DNA of 18,645 bases from CALVUP01 sp964422195. GTDB taxonomy: Bacteria > Bacillota_I > Bacilli_A > RF39 > UBA660. The DNA lies in assembly GCA_964422195.1 (NCBI GenBank), contig CAYRAF010000021.1:1-18645 (forward strand), written 5' to 3'. A program made the translations under genes and the position numbers. Below the pieces are notes generated by a model. It worked only from the letters and a program-made list of their open reading frames with translations. It did no database searches and was not told the origin of the DNA. Below, piece by piece: positions 1 through 6,293 of the stretch. Numbering within the stretch: the stretch's first letter is position 1; the number at the start of each line of letters is the position of its first letter.

Positions 1-1135
1 CTTCTTCTTCTGTTTTAGCAGTACCTGTCATACCAGATAATTTCTTATACATTCTAAATAAGTTTTGAAAAGTAATAGTTGCTAAAGTCTTAGTTTCTTC
101 ATTGATTTGAACTCCTTCTTTAGCTTCTATTGCTTGGTGAAGTCCATCTGAATAAGCTCTACCTTTCATTAAACGTCCAGTAAATTGATCAATAATGATA
201 ATCTTTCCATCTTGAACTAAATAATCTATATCATTATGCATTGAATAATTTGCTCTTAAAGCTTGATTTACAAAATGTACTAAAGTTGCATTAGATAAAT
301 CATATAAGTTGTCTACATGGAAGAATTTTTCTGCTTTTTTATGTCCTTTATCTGTTAAATTAACACTTTTTACTTTTGGATCATAAACAAAATCTTCTTC
401 TTCAGTTAAGCTTTTAGCAAATTTATCAGCATCCATGTATAATGATGCACTCTTCATTTCTCCACCTGAAATTATTAATGGTGTTCTTGCTTCATCAATT
501 AAAATAGAGTCAACTTCGTCTACTATCGCAAAATTCAATTTTCTTTGTACTCTGTTTTCTTTTTTTACTACCATATTATCTCTTAGATAATCAAATCCAA
601 GTTCATTATTAGTAGTGTACATGATATCACAATTATATTGCTCTTGTTTTTCTTTAGAATTCATATCTCTTTTATTAACACCAACTGTTAATCCTAAGAA
701 ATTATAAATTCCACCCATCCATTCAGCATCACGACCAGCTAGATATTCATTAACAGTGATGATATGAACTCCTTCACCAGTTAAAGCATTTAAATATGCA
801 GGCATAACACAAGTTAAAGTTTTACCTTCACCAGTTTTCATTTCAGCAATATTTCCATAATGAATAGCAAGTGCTCCTAAAATTTGTACATAGAATGGTC
901 TTTGTTTAATAACACGATAACTTGCTTCTCTTGCAACTGCAAAAGCTTCTACTAAAATATCTTCTAGTGTTTCACCTTTTTCTAATCTTTCTTTAAATTC
1001 ATCTGTTTTAGCTTTAAGTTCTGTGTCTTTAAGCTCTCTCATTTCTTCATCTAGCGCATCTATTTTATCAGCGATAGCCGTAAACCTTTTTAATTCTTTA
1101 TAATCATGATTAAATAATTTTTTTAACAAGCTCAT
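1..1135 (-). CDS. secA: Protein translocase ATPase SecA, N-terminal part (cut by window edge)
   Basis: SecA is the motor ATPase that pushes unfolded preproteins through the SecYEG channel at the cytoplasmic membrane. The first 378 residues are visible; the family is usually about 780-900 residues, so more than half lies beyond the left edge. The Walker A motif GEGKT is at residues 102-106, in the family context AEMKTGEGKTL. The Walker B/DEAD-like motif DEVD is at 206-209, followed by SILIDEARTPLIISG. The SGMTGTA motif sits near the cut. The ATG at 1135 was chosen because an AGGAG lies 9 bases upstream; another in-frame ATG 9 bases earlier directly abuts that AGGAG and cannot use it. It follows hpf by about 60 bases, the same order as in Bacillus (hpf then secA). 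No separate promoter is evident in the gap. Identification is very secure. Confidence 0.97.
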   Translation of the reverse strand, partial: MSLLKKLFNHDYKELKRFTAIADKIDALDEEMRELKDTELKAKTDEFKERLEKGETLEDILVEAFAVAREASYRVIKQRPFYVQILGALAIHYGNIAEMKTGEGKTLTCVMPAYLNALTGEGVHIITVNEYLAGRDAEWMGGIYNFLGLTVGVNKRDMNSKEKQEQYNCDIMYTTNNELGFDYLRDNMVVKKENRVQRKLNFAIVDEVDSILIDEARTPLIISGGEMKSASLYMDADKFAKSLTEEEDFVYDPKVKSVNLTDKGHKKAEKFFHVDNLYDLSNATLVHFVNQALRANYSMHNDIDYLVQDGKIIIIDQFTGRLMKGRAYSDGLHQAIEAKEGVQINEETKTLATITFQNLFRMYKKLSGMTGTAKTEEE

Positions 1136-1195
1136 TTTCTTCATCTCCTACCTTCTATTGTACCAAAAAAAAAAGAAGAATAAAAGGTTTTTCTC

Positions 1196-1723
1196 TTATT
1201 CTGCTTCAATTATTCCATAATTTCCATCTTTTCTCTTATAAATGACTGCAGCTTTACCTGTATCTATGTCATTATATAGATAAAATTGATGTCCTAATAA
1301 ATCAAGTTGTAGAGCCGCTTCTTCTTCATCCATAGGTTTAACTTCTACTGTTTTTCTTTTTACGATAACTTGTTCTTCATCTTCATTTTCTTCATAAGCA
1401 TAATCAAAACTTAAGCTTTTATTTACTCTATTTTTTCCTTCTAGTTTTGTTTTGTTTTTTCTAATTTGTCTTTCTAATTTATCTATAGAAGCATCAATTG
1501 CTGCATAGAAATCCTCTTGTTCTTCTTCACTTCTTAAAATAAGTGATGATAAGAATATTGTTATTTCTACCTTTTGCATATGATTTCTAAGTTTTACTAA
1601 AACGTTTGCTGTTACATTATCAGAGTTATTTAAATATTTTTCCAACTTTTCAAGCTTTTCACTTGCATAGTCCTTCATTGCTTCTGTTATTTCAATTTTT
1701 TCACCACGAATATTTAAATTCAT
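1196..1723 (-). CDS. hpf: Long-form ribosome hibernation promoting factor
   Basis: Long HPF binds the 30S decoding region and dimerises 70S ribosomes into inactive 100S particles when growth stops. The protein is 175 residues, typical of the long form. An N-terminal S30AE domain (about residues 1-100, starting MNLNIRGEKIEIT) is followed by a charged linker. The C-terminal dimerisation domain (about 115-175) carries PMDEEEAALQLDLLGHQFYLY and YKRKDGNYGIIE. The open frame extends 5 codons further to a TTG, but a GGAGG lies 8 bases before the ATG at 1723, so that ATG is the start. It lies between csp and secA, as in Bacillus. An extended -10 element is just upstream. Confidence 0.96.
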   Translation of the reverse strand: MNLNIRGEKIEITEAMKDYASEKLEKLEKYLNNSDNVTANVLVKLRNHMQKVEITIFLSSLILRSEEEQEDFYAAIDASIDKLERQIRKNKTKLEGKNRVNKSLSFDYAYEENEDEEQVIVKRKTVEVKPMDEEEAALQLDLLGHQFYLYNDIDTGKAAVIYKRKDGNYGIIEAE

Positions 1724-1742
1724 AATATCATCCTCCAACTAA

Positions 1743-1751
1743 ATTATATCA
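1743..1751 (-). promoter_or_regulatory. Extended -10 promoter for hpf
   Basis: The minus strand reads TGATATAAT (TATAAT at 1743-1748, TG at 1750-1751), an extended -10 element. There is no convincing -35 at 17 bases; the position is a T-run. The predicted transcription start falls near the GGAGG of hpf, leaving a very short leader. The same 9-mer precedes csp, rpmE and prfA. Confidence 0.5.
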
Positions 1752-1781
1752 TAATTTCAATTATTAAAAAACATTTTAAAT

Positions 1782-1826
1782 AAAAAAGTTGGAGAAATAC
1801 GTAAGTTTTTTCACTTACATATCTCC
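1782..1826 (-). terminator. Rho-independent terminator after csp
   Basis: A hairpin at 1791-1826 has an outer 5-bp stem (GGAGA/TCTCC) and an inner 6-bp stem (GTAAGT/ACTTAC) with a small internal loop. On the minus strand it is followed by TTTTTTATTT. It begins right after the csp stop codon and separates csp from hpf. Confidence 0.75.
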
Positions 1827-1827
1827 A

Positions 1828-2052
1828 TTATTTTCCAGAAGTTTTGACTACATCTTTTAAAACAACTACATCTAAGGCTTGGTAACCCTTTACAGTTTCT
1901 AATAAATTAAACTCAACAAGTTGCCCTTCAGTTAAAGTTTTATAACCTTCTTGCTTAATAGCTGAATAATGAACAAAGATATCTTCATTATCCTTATATT
2001 CTATGAAACCATATCCCTTTTCATTATTAAACCACTTTACTGTACCTCTCAC
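1828..2052 (-). CDS. csp: Cold-shock domain protein (CspA family)
   Basis: A single cold-shock OB-fold that binds single-stranded RNA and DNA and acts as an RNA chaperone. Canonical elements are present: GTVKWFNNEKGYGFI at the N-terminus with RNP1 (KGYGFIEY) and RNP2 (DIFVHYSAI). The open frame can start at an ATG at 2088, but that adds 12 residues not seen in the family. A strong AAGGAG at 2065-2070 lies about 12 bases before a GTG at 2052, which gives a 74-residue protein starting MRGTVKWF. The GTG start is therefore preferred, with the ATG as the alternative. It has its own extended -10 promoter and terminator. Which paralogue it corresponds to cannot be told. Confidence 0.93.
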   Translation of the reverse strand: MRGTVKWFNNEKGYGFIEYKDNEDIFVHYSAIKQEGYKTLTEGQLVEFNLLETVKGYQALDVVVLKDVVKTSGK

Positions 2053-2122
2053 TTCTGTGCCACACTCCTTTACTATTTTTTTCCACATTCAACTACTCTT
2101 TTAAGTGAACGCGAACATATCA

Positions 2123-2131
2123 ATTATATCA
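2123..2131 (-). promoter_or_regulatory. Extended -10 promoter for csp
   Basis: The minus strand reads TGATATAAT with TATAAT at 2123-2128. The -35 region is poor (TGAAAT at the expected distance), which fits an extended -10 promoter. Transcription would start near 2116 and give a leader of about 60 bases before the GTG at 2052. Confidence 0.55.
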
Positions 2132-2156
2132 AGATTTAATTTAAAATTTCATAAAT

Positions 2157-2186
2157 TCCTTAAATGGTTGTTTTAAGGGATTTTTT
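2157..2186 (+). terminator. Terminator-like hairpin between csp and agrB
   Basis: CCTTAAA (2158-2164) pairs with TTTAAGG (2172-2178) across a 7-base loop, followed on the plus strand by a run of six T at 2181-2186. No plus-strand gene lies upstream in the window. It could shield agrB from rightward antisense transcription, or end a small unrecognised RNA. The rest of the 2053-2302 gap holds the csp promoter and the presumed agrBD control region. Confidence 0.4.
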
Positions 2187-2203
2187 AGAACTTTATTTTA
2201 CAT

Positions 2204-2269
2204 ATAGTTAATACATTTCCCTTATAAACTTAAAACCTTTACATTTAATACTTTATTTTTATTTATGTA
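2204..2269 (+). promoter_or_regulatory. Possible AgrA-controlled promoter of agrBD
   Basis: Two imperfect copies of the AgrA-type box ACAGTTAAG are seen: ATAGTTAAT at 2204-2212 (7 of 9) and AAACTTAAA at 2226-2234 (6 of 9), offset by 22 bases or about two helical turns. They are followed by TTTACA at 2238-2243 and a weak TATGTA at 2264-2269 with an over-long 20-base spacer. A weak core with tandem boxes upstream is how staphylococcal agr promoters are built. The sequence is so AT-rich that chance is a real alternative. Confidence 0.3.
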
Positions 2270-2302
2270 TATTTATTATATAAACTAAATTTGTGAAGAA
2301 AA

Positions 2303-2890
2303 ATGAAGAAAATTGTAATTGAAAATTTTTATAATTTAATACTAAGGTATAACAATTATTCTGATGAAGAAAAAGAAAAATTATTATATGGTTTAGAAGG
2401 ATTATATCTAACCATAACAAAATTGGTAGTAATAATAATGTTAGCCATCTTATTTAAGATTATTAAGGAAGTAGCATTATTAATACTATTATTTAATGTT
2501 ATTAGATATACAGGCTTTGGATTTCACGCAGAAAAAAGTTATCAATGCTTAATTACATCCATCATATTTTTCTTTGCTATTCCGTTGCTTTTCAAAAATA
2601 TAGTAATCAGCAACTATGTTATTAACATTATCTTTGCTATATCACTAATTTCTTTTATATTATATGCTCCTGCAGATACTATAAAACGCCCAATATATGA
2701 AAGAAAAATGAGGATAATAAGAAAAGTGTTAACTATTATAATAGCTATTATTTATTTTATAGGTTCATACAATTTAAATTATGATTTAAAAATATTATTC
2801 ATAGAATCACTAATTATTGAAAGTATTATAATTAATCCATTATTTTATAAATTATTTAAACAACCATATAGAAATTACAAAACTAATTAA
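2303..2890 (+). CDS. agrB: AgrB-type peptide-processing membrane endopeptidase
   Basis: AgrB is a membrane cysteine protease. It cleaves the C-terminal tail of AgrD and forms the thiolactone ring of the autoinducing peptide. The protein is 195 residues, close to the usual 190-210. The catalytic pair is visible as His75 and Cys82 in GFGFHAEKSYQC, with the family's 7-residue spacing. Several hydrophobic helices follow (about 40-65, 80-100, 103-122, 140-157), and the N-terminus is cytoplasmic-looking and amphipathic. The SD is weak (GTGAAG) ahead of the ATG. agrD follows 47 bases downstream on the same strand with a much stronger SD, which should give more pheromone precursor than enzyme. The convergent agrA-agrC pair confirms the assignment. 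Confidence 0.93.
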   Translation: MKKIVIENFYNLILRYNNYSDEEKEKLLYGLEGLYLTITKLVVIIMLAILFKIIKEVALLILLFNVIRYTGFGFHAEKSYQCLITSIIFFFAIPLLFKNIVISNYVINIIFAISLISFILYAPADTIKRPIYERKMRIIRKVLTIIIAIIYFIGSYNLNYDLKILFIESLIIESIIINPLFYKLFKQPYRNYKTN

Positions 2891-2937
2891 TCTGTATCTA
2901 ATTTTTTTAGATAAATATTTTTATAGGAGGTATAGGA

Positions 2938-3054
2938 ATGAAAAAGGTAGCTAAAGTTTTAGCAGCTGTTGCAATGCTTGCAACTACTGCAGCTAGCGTT
3001 GGATGCTTATGGGGATTCTTAGATGAACCAAAAGGATTAAAATCATTTAGATAA
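2938..3054 (+). CDS. agrD: AgrD autoinducing peptide precursor (38 residues)
   Basis: A small precursor with the three-part AgrD layout. Residues 1-22 form an amphipathic/hydrophobic leader beginning MKKVAKVLAAVAML. The core starts at Cys23 (C-L-W-G-F-L). The tail DEPKGLKSFR contains the Asp-Glu-Pro and Pro-Lys-x-Leu features that AgrB recognises in other systems. A strong AGGAGG at 2925-2930 sits 7 bases before the ATG. The Cys-Leu-Trp core and Ala/Thr-rich leader resemble clostridial precursors, while DEP resembles staphylococcal ones. If cleavage is directly before DEP the ring is six residues (CLWGFL); a five-residue ring (CLWGF) would cut before Leu28. The position between agrB and convergent agrC supports the call. 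The leader superficially resembles a lipoprotein signal, but Ser-Val-Gly-Cys is a poor lipobox. Confidence 0.88.
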   Translation: MKKVAKVLAAVAMLATTAASVGCLWGFLDEPKGLKSFR

Positions 3055-3056
3055 TA

Positions 3057-3092
3057 AAAAAATGTAAATATTATACAATATTTACATTTTTT
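3057..3092. terminator. Bidirectional terminator between agrD and agrC
   Basis: A perfect 16-bp inverted repeat: 3057-3072 pairs with 3077-3092 around the loop ATAC. It is flanked by A-runs on the left and T-runs on the right, so it can terminate transcripts from both directions. It starts 2 bases after the agrD stop codon and its right arm enters the agrC stop codon (3091-3093). Confidence 0.85.
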
Positions 3093-4383
3093 ATTTTATA
3101 ATTATCCTTTGTATAAAAATATTATTATTAATTTTTGAAGAGGTGTCAATATTATGGTTTTTTTCTTGTATCTTTTGTACAAAATATAATCCTTTACCAT
3201 GATTTTTACCTTTTGTTGAATAACCCTTAATATTTATTTTTTTAGGATCCACATTACCATCGTAAGAATTACTAATAACTATATTTAATACATTATTCAA
3301 ATAATATATTTCTAGCGAAAATAATTTTTTCTTTGAACTAACAGAGGCTTCTATTGCGTTATCTAAAAATATTCCTATAATATAGCTAATATCCTTTAGT
3401 TGTGTTGATTGCAAATCATATAATGCTTTTTTCGCATTTTTGCTTATATCAACACAAAAGTTTAAATTATTTTTTTCTACCATTACTAATTTGTAGTATA
3501 TTAAACCTCTTAACCCACCTGAAGGTATATTTGACAATTGTGATATCCATTTGTTTTCTACCTTGAAACTTTCATTTAAAATCTCATTAATATAATTAAC
3601 TACTTTAGGATTGTTTTTAGCCATGTCTCTTATTAAGATTAATTGGTTTTTATTTTCATGAATGTTTAGTTCTTCTTTTGTTATCCATTCCTCGTAATTT
3701 TTTGAATAATCATATAAATAATTTACTTTCTCTATTAACTTATTATTTTCGTTTTGTGATTTTAGATATATTAAAAACAATATAGTGAATATTATAATAA
3801 TTATTATAATAGCTGTAAATTTTATTGGGCTAGAGTGAAAATATATAAAGACAGAATGTATCAAAATGCTACTCACTATTACCATTAATATAATAAAAAT
3901 GTATTTATCATATAACTTATTATTATCGACTCTTGTTACAAATTTTGATAACCTGTTTCTTACCATTGGAATTCTTGAAGCTTGAAACGCTAATAAACAT
4001 ATAAAGAAATTTGTAATAAATTTCAACCAACTATAACCTTGAACTTGTTCTGTAGATACTACAGGTGAGATTGTGATAGCACATAACACATCACATATTA
4101 ATATCAAGAAAAGAGATACCCCGCACACTAATATAGATTGCTTATAACTTATATTAAAAATTAATTTATATATGATTGTCATAGATATATATATGATTAA
4201 GCTTAATACCATACTATTATTAAATTCATATTGTGTCATAGTTATAAGAGCCATCAACATAATTAAAAAAATATTTTTAATATTTACTCTAAACTTTATA
4301 TACAGTATTTTTTCTATAATAAATGCTTCTGTTATTGATATTATAAAAGCAGCAAAAATATAACTACCTATTGTGTTCAACAT
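3091..4383 (-). CDS. agrC: AgrC-type sensor histidine kinase
   Basis: Membrane receptor kinase (HPK10 class) that binds the cyclic peptide and controls AgrA phosphorylation. It has 430 residues. About six or seven membrane helices occupy roughly residues 5-207, followed by a helical dimerisation segment. The probable phosphoacceptor is His242, in IHENKNQLILIRDM. The GHKL ATP-binding domain has the N box DNAIEA (341-346) and the G box GKNHGKGLYFV (392-402). The start ATG overlaps the end of agrA by 20 bases and has AGGAG 10 bases upstream inside agrA, so the two are translationally coupled. It reads toward agrBD, unlike the co-directional agrBDCA order of staphylococci. The transcript ends at the shared palindrome. 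Confidence 0.93.
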   Translation of the reverse strand: MLNTIGSYIFAAFIISITEAFIIEKILYIKFRVNIKNIFLIMLMALITMTQYEFNNSMVLSLIIYISMTIIYKLIFNISYKQSILVCGVSLFLILICDVLCAITISPVVSTEQVQGYSWLKFITNFFICLLAFQASRIPMVRNRLSKFVTRVDNNKLYDKYIFIILMVIVSSILIHSVFIYFHSSPIKFTAIIIIIIIFTILFLIYLKSQNENNKLIEKVNYLYDYSKNYEEWITKEELNIHENKNQLILIRDMAKNNPKVVNYINEILNESFKVENKWISQLSNIPSGGLRGLIYYKLVMVEKNNLNFCVDISKNAKKALYDLQSTQLKDISYIIGIFLDNAIEASVSSKKKLFSLEIYYLNNVLNIVISNSYDGNVDPKKINIKGYSTKGKNHGKGLYFVQKIQEKNHNIDTSSKINNNIFIQRIIIK

Positions 4384-5095
4384 ACTTTAACAACTCCTTT
4401 CTACCATTTTTAGATACTAAGTGTGTATAATTACCATTAGTAAATATTAATTTATTAGTCTTCATATCAAATTCATCTATAAAGTCTGTATTTACTATTA
4501 AACTTCTATTTACTTTTAAAAATCTTGGATCTAGTTTAGTATAAACATTATTTAGAGTATCATTGATATAATGATTACCGTATGTAGAATTAATAATACA
4601 TCTCTTACTATCTTGTTCTTTCTCTATAAAAACTATATTTCTATATTCTATCTTTTTCATAACATGATTGTAAATAAAACTTAAAGAATCTTCTCTGTTA
4701 TCATAGTTTTTAAGTATTATTTTCAAACAATCTTTTATTCTAGCTTCACAATCTTCAAATTTAGAAATAAAATCTAACAAGAACAACCTATTACCCAATG
4801 CTTCATATTTATATTCAGTATATGATGTAATAATAACAATTATTGAATTCCAATCGTCTAATTCTTCTCTTATATATCTAGCTGCATCTAAACCCGAACC
4901 TTCTTGTGTTTTTATATCTAAGAAAAACACTTTAAAACCATTAGCTGACTTAGCATATTTTTTAAAATTTTTACCATAATCTTTAAATAATTCTATTTTA
5001 TATTCTTTATCATAGTTCATCATATAGCTTTCTATTATTTGTTTAGTTCTTAGAGAAATTTTCTCATTATCTTCTCCTACTATAAAATTTAACAT
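4364..5095 (-). CDS. agrA: AgrA-type response regulator (receiver + LytTR)
   Basis: Transcription factor with an N-terminal receiver domain (about residues 1-125) and a C-terminal LytTR DNA-binding domain (about 140-240). The acidic pocket is visible as GED near residues 7-9, and the phosphoacceptor is Asp60 in VFFLDIKTQ. The LytTR signature FLKVNRSLIVNTDFIDEFD is present. Length (243) matches AgrA at about 238. A GAGAGG lies 8 bases before the ATG. A terminator upstream separates it from tagO, so agrA-agrC should be its own transcript. The likely target is the agrBD control region, by analogy with characterised agr systems. Which other genes it regulates is unknown. Confidence 0.93.
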   Translation of the reverse strand: MLNFIVGEDNEKISLRTKQIIESYMMNYDKEYKIELFKDYGKNFKKYAKSANGFKVFFLDIKTQEGSGLDAARYIREELDDWNSIIVIITSYTEYKYEALGNRLFLLDFISKFEDCEARIKDCLKIILKNYDNREDSLSFIYNHVMKKIEYRNIVFIEKEQDSKRCIINSTYGNHYINDTLNNVYTKLDPRFLKVNRSLIVNTDFIDEFDMKTNKLIFTNGNYTHLVSKNGRKELLKYVEHNR

Positions 5096-5113
5096 ATATC
5101 AAACCTCTCTTTT

Positions 5114-5150
5114 ATTATATTAATTTTAACATAATTGGAAATATTTTCCA
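5114..5150 (-). promoter_or_regulatory. Probable agrAC promoter region with inverted repeat
   Basis: A TATAAT reads on the minus strand at 5114-5119 with no clear -35. A 15-base inverted repeat, TGGAAA-TAT-TTTCCA, occupies 5136-5150, where the -35 would be. This is the only gap (5096-5160) between the upstream terminator and agrA, so a promoter must be here. The repeat may be an operator for an activator or repressor, which is inference. Confidence 0.4.
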
Positions 5151-5160
5151 TTAATTAGGC

Positions 5161-5190
5161 AAAAAAAAATTACTTTTTAGTAATCTTTTT
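5161..5190 (-). terminator. Terminator after the tagO/wecA-type gene
   Basis: ATTACT (5169-5174) and AGTAAT (5179-5184) form a 6-bp stem with a 4-base loop, flanked by A/T runs. On the minus strand it is followed by eight or more T (5161-5168). It overlaps the stop codon of the tagO-type gene and insulates agrA. Confidence 0.7.
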
Positions 5191-6240
5191 TATTTTCTTA
5201 GGTAGTTTATCCGAAATTATGCTTGTATTTAAAGCAAAAACTAATATAATCACAAATAAAACACTATATATAATCATACCTATTTTAGTATCTTTTATAA
5301 CATATATAACTGTAGCTATTGCGAATAATAAATCTACTAAATAAATTACTAAAACTGTTGTTCTTGCTGATAAATTCATTTTTATTAATTGATGATGTAT
5401 ATGATCTTTATCAGCAGAAAAAATTGGTTTTCCTTTTAGTTTTCTTCTAACAATTGCGAATAATGTATCTAATATCGGAATTATTAAAATTACTAACGGA
5501 ATGAAAAACGATGTTAAAGCGGCTGCTTTAAATCCTAATAAACTTATAATTGCAATCATAAATCCCATAAACATAGAGCAATCACCTGCGAAAATTGAAG
5601 CAGGATTGAAATTATGAAATAAAAATCCTATTGTTGCACCTAACATGATAAAAGCTAAGAGTATTTCTAAAGATCCATATCTAGCTTGATATAATGAAAT
5701 AATACCTACAGTTAGGTAAAATATACTAGATATACCTCCACTTAAGCCATCTATTCCATCTATCAGATTAATTACATTTACACAAGCAATAATAAATAAT
5801 ATTGTTATTGGATAAGCAAATATACCAAAATCTATTACATATCCTAAAAAAGTTATATTTTGTAAAAGTATTTGTCCATAACAAGCAATAATTGTAGCAG
5901 CAATTGCTTGTCCAATTAATTTTTGTGAAGCTTTTACCGGTTTAATGTCATCAATAATACCTGTTAATACTATGATAATACTTCCAATCAATATAGCATT
6001 CATTTTTATACTATGTTCGCCAAACAACATATATCCAAATAGAAAAGCTAAAAATATTCCTACTCCACCAAGTTTCGGTGTAGCTTTCTTATGTATATGT
6101 CTATGTTCTTCTTTATCGCTCGGGTAATCAATAGCGTCTATGTGATGAGCAATTTTTTTCATAAAATGCATTACACAAGCACTAAAAACTGTTGTTACTA
6201 AAACAATTAATCCCATATTCAATACTTCATTTGAACTCAT
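5170..6240 (-). CDS. tagO: Undecaprenyl-phosphate N-acetylhexosamine-1-phosphate transferase (TagO/WecA type)
   Basis: Polytopic membrane enzyme of the MraY/WecA superfamily. It transfers a sugar-1-phosphate, usually GlcNAc-1-P from UDP-GlcNAc, to undecaprenyl phosphate and so starts wall teichoic acid or another wall glycopolymer. The 356 residues carry the family motifs: ATPKLGGVGIF (53-63), the Mg-binding DD at 97-98 in IIDDIKPVKASQK, NLIDGIDGL (158-166), AGD (218-220), and the HIHH motif (280-283) preceded by KPIFSADKD. HIHH distinguishes WecA/TagO from MraY. About ten or eleven helices are expected. AAGGA precedes the ATG. In B. subtilis tagO also lies between mbl and hpf/secA. No other teichoic acid gene is in the window, so the polymer is unknown. 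Confidence 0.9.
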   Translation of the reverse strand: MSSNEVLNMGLIVLVTTVFSACVMHFMKKIAHHIDAIDYPSDKEEHRHIHKKATPKLGGVGIFLAFLFGYMLFGEHSIKMNAILIGSIIIVLTGIIDDIKPVKASQKLIGQAIAATIIACYGQILLQNITFLGYVIDFGIFAYPITILFIIACVNVINLIDGIDGLSGGISSIFYLTVGIISLYQARYGSLEILLAFIMLGATIGFLFHNFNPASIFAGDCSMFMGFMIAIISLLGFKAAALTSFFIPLVILIIPILDTLFAIVRRKLKGKPIFSADKDHIHHQLIKMNLSARTTVLVIYLVDLLFAIATVIYVIKDTKIGMIIYSVLFVIILVFALNTSIISDKLPKKIKKITKK

Positions 6241-6252
6241 AAAAATCCTTCT

Positions 6253-6290
6253 TTCTATATTGATTATAACAAAAATATAGAAAATAGCAA
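6253..6290 (-). promoter_or_regulatory. Sigma-A promoter of the tagO-type gene, spanned by an inverted repeat
   Basis: On the minus strand TTGCTA (6285-6290) and TATAAT (6263-6268) are separated by 16 bases, ending just downstream of mbl. A 9-bp inverted repeat (TTCTATATT at 6253-6261, AATATAGAA at 6274-6282) encloses the -10. It lacks a T-run, so it is not an obvious mbl terminator, and it might be an operator. Confidence 0.65.
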
Positions 6291-6293
6291 AAT

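Noticed and set aside
1136..1195. Possible terminator between hpf and secA
   Set aside because: AGAATAAAA and TTTTTCTCT can pair only weakly and irregularly, and no secA promoter is seen after it, so read-through or co-transcription is more likely.
2938..3054. The AgrD precursor as a small lipoprotein
   Set aside because: The residues before Cys23 (Ser-Val-Gly) are a poor lipobox, and the DEP tail plus position next to agrB fit AgrD.
2303..5095. The agr block as a mobile element
   Set aside because: There is no transposase, integrase, flanking direct repeat or tRNA, and base composition looks like the surroundings by eye; recent transfer cannot be shown from the window.
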